Shown piece after piece: positions 58,060 to 64,000 of a stretch of DNA of 64,000 nt. The translations under genes and the position numbers were made by a program. Source of the DNA: Halobacteriales archaeon QS_1_68_20 (GTDB lineage Archaea; Halobacteriota; Halobacteria; Halobacteriales; PXRE01). Where the stretch lies: contig PXRE01000011.1 in assembly GCA_003021085.1 (NCBI GenBank), forward strand, positions 201,956 through 265,955, given 5' to 3'. A model generated the notes under the pieces. That model worked only from the letters and a program-made list of their open reading frames with translations, made no database searches and was not told the origin of the DNA. Positions within the stretch are counted from its first letter, which is position 1, and each line of letters begins with the position of its first letter.

Positions 58060-59247
58060 ATGTGGCGGAGCTTCAGGGTCGGGCGGACGTTCGGCATCCC
58101 GCTCGAACTGGACCTGTCGTTCCTGCTGATGCTCCCGCTACTGGCGTGGGCCGTCGGCCTCCAGGTCGAGGCGGTCGCGGCCCTGCTCAACGGGTTCTGG
58201 GGGGCAGGAATCGGGATCGAGGGACTGGCGCGGTCCCCGACCCGGTGGGTGCTGGGGCTGGCGGGCGCACTCGGCCTGTTCGTCGGCGTCCTCCTGCACG
58301 AACTGGGGCACTCCCTGGTGGCGCGGCGGTACGGCCACCAGATCGAGTCCATCACGCTGTGGGTCCTGGGCGGCATCGCGCGGATGAGCGACCTCCCCGA
58401 GGACTGGCGCGAGGAACTGGCCATCGCCGTCGCGGGCCCCGCCGTGAGCGTCATCGTCGGGATCGGGTCGTTCGCGCTGTTCGTGCTGACGGCCGGCCTC
58501 CGCGGGACGTTCGCGCCGCCCACCGTCGACGGCCTGGCGTTCCTGTTCGGTTACCTGGCCGTGCTGAACGTGGCCCTGGCGGCGTTCAACGTCCTCCCGG
58601 CGTTCCCGATGGACGGCGGCCGGATCCTCCGGGCGGTGCTGGCGCGCAACCGCTCGTACGTCGACGCCACCAGCACGGCCGCCCGGGTGGGCAAGTGGTT
58701 CGCCGTCCTGTTCGCGGTCTTCGGTCTGGTCCGGGCGGACGTCGTGCTGATCGGCGTGGCCTTCTTCGTGTACGTGGCCGCCACCAGCGAAGCCCAGCAG
58801 GTGGCCGTCCGGGCGGCGTTCCGGGGCGTCCCCGTCCGGGAGGTCATGACCCCCGCCGCGAGGCTCCGGACGGTCACACCCGACACCACCGTCGGTGAAC
58901 TGCCCCGGCGGATGTTCCACGAACGCCACAGCGGCTACCCCGTCGTCCGGGCCGGTCGCCCGGTCGGGATGGTCACCCTGGAGGACGCCCGCGGCGTCCG
59001 GGAGGTCGAGCGGGACGCCTACCGCGTCGACGACGTCATGTCCGAAGAGCTGGTGACCGTCGGCCCCGACGAGGAGGCCGTCGAGGCGTTCGAGCGCCTC
59101 CAGGAACACGACGTCGGCCGCCTGCTCGTCCTCGACGACGGCGAACTGGTCGGCCTCGTCTCGCGGACCGACCTCGTGCACGCGTTCGACGTGGCCGAGT
59201 CGACCGGTGCGGACCTCCCCCGGGGCCGGGGTCCTGGCCCGAGCTAG
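58060..59247 (+). CDS. Site-2 protease-like M50 metalloprotease with CBS domains (395 aa)
   Basis: This intramembrane protease has the zinc site GVLLHELGHSLVARRYG (HExxH, residues about 80-84) and the third ligand in NVLPAFPMDGGRILRAVLAR. It has about six membrane helices. Two CBS repeats follow (PVREVMTPAARLRTVTPDTT; RVDDVMSEELVTVGPDEEAV), which may sense adenine nucleotides and gate activity. It probably cuts membrane-anchored regulators; substrates are unknown. The first ATG compatible with the TATA box gives MWRSFRVGRTFGIP. Confidence 0.92.
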   Translation: MWRSFRVGRTFGIPLELDLSFLLMLPLLAWAVGLQVEAVAALLNGFWGAGIGIEGLARSPTRWVLGLAGALGLFVGVLLHELGHSLVARRYGHQIESITLWVLGGIARMSDLPEDWREELAIAVAGPAVSVIVGIGSFALFVLTAGLRGTFAPPTVDGLAFLFGYLAVLNVALAAFNVLPAFPMDGGRILRAVLARNRSYVDATSTAARVGKWFAVLFAVFGLVRADVVLIGVAFFVYVAATSEAQQVAVRAAFRGVPVREVMTPAARLRTVTPDTTVGELPRRMFHERHSGYPVVRAGRPVGMVTLEDARGVREVERDAYRVDDVMSEELVTVGPDEEAVEAFERLQEHDVGRLLVLDDGELVGLVSRTDLVHAFDVAESTGADLPRGRGPGPS

Positions 59248-59314
59248 GTCCACTCCGGTCTGTTCGATCCGCGAGCCGGAACAATCAAGGGAGAAACAGG
59301 AGAATCCAACTCCC

Positions 59315-59638
59315 ATGCACCTCGGAGTAATCTTCGAGACCAACGACGCGGAGAAACTCTGGAACGGCTTCCGACTGGCCAACGAGGCGCTGGACGCCGA
59401 CCACACCGTCGAGGCGTTCCTGCTGGGCGACGCCGTCGATGCACCGGACGTCGAGACGGAGAAGTTCAACCCGCCGGGCGTACTGAAGAAGTTCGTCCAC
59501 AACGACGGCGACCTCTACGCCTGCGGCACGTGCCTGGACGCCCGGGACCTCGACGAGAGCGACCTGCGGCCGCGGTCCACGATGAGCAACCTGCTGGGCA
59601 TCGTCGAGCGCTCGGACGAAGTCGTCACCATCGGCTGA
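59315..59638 (+). CDS. DsrE-like protein (107 aa)
   Basis: A small DsrE/DsrF-fold protein starting MHLGVIFETNDAEKLWNGFR, with AFLLGDAVDAPDVE and the Cys-rich segment LYACGTCLDARDLDESDLRP. The CGTC pair could carry sulfur or form a disulfide, as in sulfur-relay proteins. It is 67 nt downstream of the site-2 protease gene. Substrate and partners are unknown. Confidence 0.85.
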   Translation: MHLGVIFETNDAEKLWNGFRLANEALDADHTVEAFLLGDAVDAPDVETEKFNPPGVLKKFVHNDGDLYACGTCLDARDLDESDLRPRSTMSNLLGIVERSDEVVTIG

Positions 59639-59671
59639 TTCCCGGCGGTCCCAGTGGAACTGGCGACTCCG

Positions 59672-59854
59672 TCACTGGCGTGCCGCTCGGAGTCGTTGCC
59701 CCGAGATGCGGCCGGCGTCGGCCTTCCGCTGGCACTCGACACACAGCGACGCGACGTTGTCCAGGAAGTGGGCGTCGGCGGCGTCGTGGTCGGCCGATCC
59801 GGAATAAACCCTCAGAACGTACTGAACGCCGGTGACAACGGGAAAACCCTGCAT
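59672..59854 (-). pseudogene. Possible HNH-type fragment (60 aa)
   Basis: The frame reads MQGFPVVTGVQYVLRVYSGS then ADHDAADAHFLDNVASLCVE and CQRKADAGRISG. The part from DHDAADAHFLDN to CVECQRKADAG resembles the C-terminal half of an HNH zinc finger (H...N...C-x2-C). The first conserved half is absent, so this is probably a remnant of a larger nuclease gene. It lies just downstream of tRNA-His, a common integration site. Confidence 0.35.
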
Positions 59855-59904
59855 TCATCGTCAAACGGACTACTGGCCGGTCAAATCATATAATTTTATC
59901 ATGA

Positions 59905-59977
59905 GTCCGGGCGCGAGAATCGAACCCGCGTCTCAGGCTCCACAAGCCTGAAGGATAACCACTACCCTAGCCCGGAC
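59905..59977 (-). tRNA. tRNA-His (GTG)
   Basis: On the minus strand the gene starts GTCCGGGC and ends GCCCGGAC, an 8-bp acceptor that includes the extra G(-1) pair typical of histidine tRNA. The anticodon arm is CAGGC-TTGTGGA-GCCTG with anticodon GTG. The T arm GCGGGTTCGAATCCCGC is standard. No intron is present and CCA is not encoded. A T-rich tract follows it (59880-59900). Confidence 0.96.
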
Positions 59978-60077
59978 ACGTCGCACCCGATTCTACGATG
60001 TTCGGCGTTGAAATACGTTACGACTGCGCCGGAGCGGTCCGACAGCCATTTCCGGGGTCCCGGCGTAGCGGCCGACA

Positions 60078-60530
60078 GTGGCGATCACGGACAAGATCTA
60101 CGTCAAGAACCACCGCCAGCTCTCCTCCCAGCTAGAGACGTCCATCCCCAAGAGCGCCTTCGCGGGGGCGACGCTGGACCTGCTGTTCCAGGGCGACCTG
60201 CAGAAACTCGACGACGCCACCCGCGAGCGGGTGCTGGACTTCGCGGAGGACTTTCTGGACTGTGACTGCAAGGACAACCCCTACTGCGGCCACCCCGAGC
60301 GGAAGTTCGTCCGCTACCTCCTGGAGTTGCGGGCCGACGGCCTCGGCCCTGACGCGATGGTCGACGTGATGTCCGAGGAGTACATGGTCTACGCCTACTC
60401 CGGGGACCTGCTGTCGTTTCTCGACGACGCCGTCCGGACGCTGGACGCGGTCGAGCACCTGGCCGACGTCGAGGGCGCAGACGAGATAGAGCGACAGGCC
60501 CGAGAGCGGCGCCAGCAACTCGAAGGTTAA
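60078..60530 (+). CDS. Conserved haloarchaeal Cys-containing protein, DUF5814-like (150 aa)
   Basis: It starts (GTG 60078) MAITDKIYVKNHRQLSSQLE and carries a cysteine/histidine cluster FLDCDCKDNPYCGHPERKF that could hold a metal. Helical segments follow (VRYLLELRADGLGPDAMVDV; SGDLLSFLDDAVRTLDAVEH). I recall this pattern (DUF5814) also at the end of haloarchaeal Ski2-like helicases, so a link to RNA or DNA helicase work is possible. It overlaps the RHH gene stop by 4 nt on the opposite strand. Confidence 0.7.
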   Translation: MAITDKIYVKNHRQLSSQLETSIPKSAFAGATLDLLFQGDLQKLDDATRERVLDFAEDFLDCDCKDNPYCGHPERKFVRYLLELRADGLGPDAMVDVMSEEYMVYAYSGDLLSFLDDAVRTLDAVEHLADVEGADEIERQARERRQQLEG

Positions 60531-60952
60531 CCGAGCGTGTAGTTGTCGTCGAGGTCCACGTCCTCGGTCAGTTCGTCGTCGAGGTCCTCCAGCTTGACGA
60601 CCTCCTCGTCCTCGTCGGACTCCTCTAGTTTCTCCCGGAGGTGGGTGACGTAGCGCTTGTGCTCCTCCAGTTGATCACGGAGGTGTTCGGCCTCCAGTTC
60701 GAGGCGCTCGTGCTCGCGGAGGAAGCTCTTTGGCACCTTCACCTTCGGCGGGAACTCGGGGGCGTCCTCGTCGCTCTCCTCGACCTGGTGGGCGGGGACG
60801 ACCTTCACCTGGCCGTCGTGGGCGACGAGTTTGTCGACGTAGTCCCGGAAGACGGCCGACAGCGAGAGGTCTCGCTCCTCCGCGATCTCCCGGAGTTTCT
60901 CGAAGGAGTCCTGGCTGACCCGGAAGGAGACCGTCTTGTTCTTGTTGCCCAT
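60527..60952 (-). CDS. Ribbon-helix-helix regulator (141 aa)
   Basis: The N-terminal RHH fold is MGNKNKTVSFRVSQDSFEKL, then LREIAEERDLSLSAVFRDYV, with VSFRV as the DNA-contacting strand. A coiled coil (REHERLELEAEHLRDQLEEH) and a strongly acidic tail (ESDEDEEVVKLEDLDDELTE) follow. It would bind DNA as a dimer and may dimerise further through the coil. Targets are unknown; the divergent MFS gene is one candidate. Confidence 0.85.
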   Translation of the reverse strand: MGNKNKTVSFRVSQDSFEKLREIAEERDLSLSAVFRDYVDKLVAHDGQVKVVPAHQVEESDEDAPEFPPKVKVPKSFLREHERLELEAEHLRDQLEEHKRYVTHLREKLEESDEDEEVVKLEDLDDELTEDVDLDDNYTLG

Positions 60953-61006
60953 GGTGGTGTTCGAAAGGACCTGCGATCACTTAATGGTTCGTCAGACGCA
61001 CGTCAC

Positions 61007-61024
61007 GGGGCCGGAGGCGGCCCC
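61007..61024. terminator. Hairpin between the RHH and MFS genes
   Basis: GGGGCCG-GAGG-CGGCCCC forms a 7-bp stem in the 186-nt divergent spacer. Either an operator-like site or a structural element; no T-run follows. Confidence 0.3.
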
Positions 61025-61138
61025 TACGGCCCGGCCGCACTTGCTTGCGGCAATCCGTGCTGGTCCCGACCGGGTAATAACAACTCCTTTACCCGACGGC
61101 GGCAACGTTCGACCGTCGCTGGAGGAGGGGTACATAGC

Positions 61139-62410
61139 ATGACCGTCTCACGGGCAGTCGCCAAGTACTACCTGTTCAAGGCCACCGAGGCGGTGGAGTT
61201 CTACCGCCCGGTGATGTACCTCTACCTCCTCTCGCAGGGCCTGACGTTCACGCACATTGCGGTCGTCGAGGCGCTGTACAACGTGACCACCGTCCTCGGG
61301 GAGGTGCCCACCGGCTACGTCGGCGACCGGATCGGTCGCCGGAACAGCCTGCTGATCGGGACCGTCCTCATCGCGCTGACCCTCCTCGGCCTGGCGCTGG
61401 CCTCGTCGTTTCCCGCGTTCGTCGTCCTGTTCGTCTGCTGGTCGCTGGGCTACAACTTCCGCTCGGGCACGGAAGATGCCTGGGTGTACGAGACGCTGTC
61501 GGACGACGACGCCTCCGGTGAGTTCGCCCGCGTCCGGGGGCGCGGGCAGTCGGTCGCACTCGCCGTCGGCGTGGGTGCCTCGCTCGTCGGCGGGTACCTC
61601 GGCGGCATCGACCTGGCGTACCCGTTCCTGGTCGCCGCGGCGGTCACGGGCGTCGGGGCGGTGGTCCTGCTGACCCTGGACGACCCCGAGACCTACGAGG
61701 AGAGCGACGCCGACGAACTCGGGTTCCGCGAAGCCCTGGACGTCGTCCGCACGAGCGTCGGCCGGCCACGCCTCCGGTCGTTCGTCGTCTACTACTACGT
61801 GCTGTTCTCCGCGGTCACGTACCTCGTGTTCATCTTCCTCCAGCCGGTGTTCGAGGACGTCCTCGTGGCGCTGGATCCCGACGTTCGACTCGCCCTCGGA
61901 CTGCCCCTGCTGGATGGCTCCCTCTCGCTGGTGGTCGGGCCGGACCGCGTCGAGTCCCTGCTCGGCGCGTACTACGCCGCCATCAGCCTCGCGTCGGCGG
62001 CGATCAGCTACCGCATCGACGCCATCGCGGACTGGATGGGCCTGGATCGGTGGTTCCTGCTGGTCCCGCCGCTCCTGGGCGGTCTGCTGATCGGGATGTA
62101 CTTCGTCCCGGCGCTGGCGTTTCTCGCGCTGTTTCTGGGCCGGGCGCTGGTGGAACCGACCCGGGTGCTCGCCGGCCAGTACGTCAACGACCGCATCGAG
62201 ACGCTGGGCCGGGCGACCGTCCTGAGCGCGATGGCGATGGTCAGCGGCCTCACGGTGATCCCGTTTCAACTCGGGAGCGGCGCGCTCTCGGACGCCGCCT
62301 CGCCGCTGTTCGCGCTCTCGCTGGCCGGCGTGGCCCTGCTCGTCGGATCGGTCGCCATCCACCTGTGGGAGGTGCCCGTGGCGTCCACGTCTGCGCCCGA
62401 CTCGAACTGA
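61139..62410 (+). CDS. MFS transporter (423 aa)
   Basis: A 12-helix-type major facilitator. The A-like motif GYVGDRIGRRNSLLIGTVLI lies between helices 2 and 3, and helix 1 FYRPVMYLYLLSQGLTFTHI and helix 4 region CWSLGYNFRSGTEDAWVYE follow. The SGTEDAWVYE block is common in a group annotated as drug or sugar efflux proteins, but the substrate is unknown. GGAGGAGG ends 11 nt before ATG 61139. Confidence 0.88.
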   Translation: MTVSRAVAKYYLFKATEAVEFYRPVMYLYLLSQGLTFTHIAVVEALYNVTTVLGEVPTGYVGDRIGRRNSLLIGTVLIALTLLGLALASSFPAFVVLFVCWSLGYNFRSGTEDAWVYETLSDDDASGEFARVRGRGQSVALAVGVGASLVGGYLGGIDLAYPFLVAAAVTGVGAVVLLTLDDPETYEESDADELGFREALDVVRTSVGRPRLRSFVVYYYVLFSAVTYLVFIFLQPVFEDVLVALDPDVRLALGLPLLDGSLSLVVGPDRVESLLGAYYAAISLASAAISYRIDAIADWMGLDRWFLLVPPLLGGLLIGMYFVPALAFLALFLGRALVEPTRVLAGQYVNDRIETLGRATVLSAMAMVSGLTVIPFQLGSGALSDAASPLFALSLAGVALLVGSVAIHLWEVPVASTSAPDSN

Positions 62411-62468
62411 CAGTCCCCGAACGTAAGCCGCCCCACACCTTTTTGGTCCGGGGACGAACACGAGAGCC

Positions 62469-63173
62469 ATGGTCAGGACGACGCGCTGGCGAACCCCGAG
62501 AGGGTTCGCCGCGGCGGGCGTGGTCGGTCTCGCCGGATGTTCGGAACTGGCGTTTCTCGGCGGCGGCGGGTTCGAACCGGCGAAGTGGATGTACGACCGG
62601 GAAACCGTCGAACCGGGGCAAGGGACGTATTACGCCGGTTTCGCGCGACCCGAGTAGGTACCCGACGTCGGCAAACTACCCGGGTTCATGCAAGTGGGTC
62701 AGCAAGCCCCGCCTGTTCGGGGATTTCGCCGGCGTCGACTGGCAGTCCGCGACCGGAGCCGCCCCCACCGGTTCTCGAGCGTCATGGTGGCCGACTACGA
62801 CCGGTCGTCGGTCGTCACCACGCTGACCAGCGAGGACCCCCGATTCGAGCCGGCAGGGTCCTACCGCGGCTACGACGTCTACCAGAACGAACAGGTGGGG
62901 TTCGCGGTCGGGCTGGACGGGGACACGCTCGTCGCGGGCAAACGGATGCCGGTCGTCGACGGGACGGACGTCGAGGGGACGGCCGTCCTCGAGACGACCA
63001 TCGACACCCGCGAGGGCGAGGTCACCCGCCACGCGTGGCGGCAGTGGCTGGACGACCGGGGCGGTGGGGCCTACGAAATCACGGACCCGTCGCTCTCGTT
63101 CGACGGACGGGTAGTCGTCGTCGAGGGTCCGGCCGAGACCGAGAACCTGACGCCGCCGTTCGCCAGCCTTTAG
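62469..63173 (+). pseudogene. Lipoprotein gene with a stop codon and a local double frameshift
   Basis: ATG 62469 gives a signal with lipobox (FAAAGVVGLAGC), then FEPAKWMYDRETVEPGQGTY and a stop TAG at 62655-62657. The frame resumes as MQVGQQA, but 62705-62785 makes sense only in another frame (LFGDFAGVDWQSATGAAPTG). From VMVADYDRSSVVTTLTSEDP to ENLTPPFASL the first frame is good again. So one nonsense codon and two compensating indels separate intact ends of about 60 and 135 residues. No family is recognised. Confidence 0.6.
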
Positions 63174-63256
63174 CGACGTGCCACTGTCGTCCGGGTGTAA
63201 CGGCCCGGGCGACACGTGTCCACCTGTGGGAAGCGCCGGTCGAGTGGGGGTCGTCT

Positions 63257-64000
63257 ATGTCGGTCTTTTCTAGGTCAACGGCCGAAATTACCAAACTTGA
63301 TGCGAGCGTCAATGGTGAAGTGGACGAGAAGACCATGGATGCGGACACGCCCGAGGATGGGAACACCCACGACGATGCGACCGAAGACGGGGTCGGCCCC
63401 GACGACCCCGCGAATTCTTCGAACGACGACCTCGGCGGGGCGCTACAGATCGCGGAGAACCCCGACGTGACCCAGGCGGACGTCGTCGACGGCGACAACG
63501 TCGGCGACCGGCTGGTCACCACGCTGGAGGGCCTCCGGAACTCGCTGGAGAACGCCAGCAAGGAAGGCGGCCGAGTCGAGGCCCAGATCCGACAGCTACA
63601 GACCGAGGTCAGCGACCTGAAGGCGTACAAGCAGTCCCTCGAGGAGTTCCTGGAGGAGAACGGTACGGGGCAGCAGGTCATCCGGTCGGTCCAGAGCGAC
63701 CTTGAGGACCTGGAGGACGACCTGGAGGAACTCCGGGAGGTCACGAACAACCACGCGTCGGTGCTGAGCGACCTCCGTGACTCGTTCGGCGCGGTCGGCG
63801 ACAGCCTGGAGGACCACGAGTCCGCGCTGGAGTCGATCCGGTCGAGGCTGGCCGACCAGGCCGAAGACGTCGACGCCGTCGACGACGACGTCGTCGGACT
63901 CCGCGACGACCTCTCTGGATACCGCGAGCGAACCGACGGCCGACTCGACGACCACGCCGAGGACATCGACGACCTGAAAGCCACCGTCACGGACAACGAG
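63257..64000 (+). CDS. N-terminal part of a coiled-coil protein (248 aa visible)
   Basis: ATG 63257 opens MSVFSRSTAEITKLDASVNG and an acidic region (DTPEDGNTHDDATEDGVGPD). Long heptad-rich helices follow: VGDRLVTTLEGLRNSLENAS, EAQIRQLQTEVSDLKAYKQS, DLEDLEDDLEELREVTNNHA and RSRLADQAEDVDAVDDDVVG. The frame is still open at the window end. It may be a structural or signalling coiled-coil protein; no motif is decisive. Confidence 0.6.
   Translation, partial: MSVFSRSTAEITKLDASVNGEVDEKTMDADTPEDGNTHDDATEDGVGPDDPANSSNDDLGGALQIAENPDVTQADVVDGDNVGDRLVTTLEGLRNSLENASKEGGRVEAQIRQLQTEVSDLKAYKQSLEEFLEENGTGQQVIRSVQSDLEDLEDDLEELREVTNNHASVLSDLRDSFGAVGDSLEDHESALESIRSRLADQAEDVDAVDDDVVGLRDDLSGYRERTDGRLDDHAEDIDDLKATVTDNE

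Overview
This window comes from the chromosome of a halophilic archaeon (class Halobacteria). The evidence is a GC-rich background, very acidic proteins, an A-type ATP synthase, an archaeal class 1 release factor with NIKS and GGQ motifs, an archaeal-type isoleucyl-tRNA synthetase, many Tat-type RR signal peptides and lipoboxes, and TATA boxes about 30 nt before start codons (leaderless-style promoters). I cannot assign a genus from sequence alone.

Layout. 1-10.3 kb is catabolic: an AidB-like acyl-CoA dehydrogenase, a Bat/HTH_10-type regulator, a complete branched-chain amino acid type ABC importer (binding protein, two permeases, two ATPases), a small zinc-ribbon protein and the two ETF subunits. 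10.3-14.9 kb carries a membrane-anchored winged-helix regulator divergent from a secreted coiled-coil protein, an AT-rich insert with a frameshifted secreted protein, a pilin-like protein and a quinone-type methyltransferase. 15.6-23.85 kb is the A-type ATP synthase operon atpH-I-K-E-C-F-A-B.

The operon is interrupted: atpD lies at 33.6 kb, separated from atpB by about 9.75 kb of accessory DNA. This DNA holds the most unusual system here, a class II lanthipeptide locus. A tungstate-type binding protein, a 64-residue precursor with a GA leader-cleavage site and a 14-residue core, and a 1038-residue LanM synthetase with three cysteine zinc ligands form one candidate transcription unit. Two copies of GTAAC-N8-GTTAC flank its promoter. 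The same segment holds an EEP-family phosphatase/nuclease, a secreted hypothetical protein, a Tat-exported subtilase (a possible leader peptidase), a lipoprotein and a protein that may be truncated.

34.3-46.1 kb returns to housekeeping genes (zinc protein, aRF1, PRPP synthase, H-NOX-like protein, SHOCT protein, IleRS, family 4 uracil-DNA glycosylase, HIT protein), with decaying lipoprotein paralogues and a broken S74-chaperone gene between them. 46.1-47.6 kb is an AT-rich island with one orphan gene. 47.6-64 kb has a Cas4-like nuclease, Sua5/YrdC, an M23 peptidase, S-adenosylhomocysteine hydrolase, a truncated VapBC-like pair, a trio of haloarchaeal conserved genes, a cupin, mercuric reductase beside an HxlR regulator, a site-2 protease, tRNA-His, an RHH regulator, an MFS transporter, a broken lipoprotein gene and the start of a coiled-coil protein.

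Two features recur across the window. Several AT-rich patches each carry an orphan gene, and at least four genes show single-base or stop lesions. The lesions are either real decay in accessory genes or assembly errors; reads would decide.
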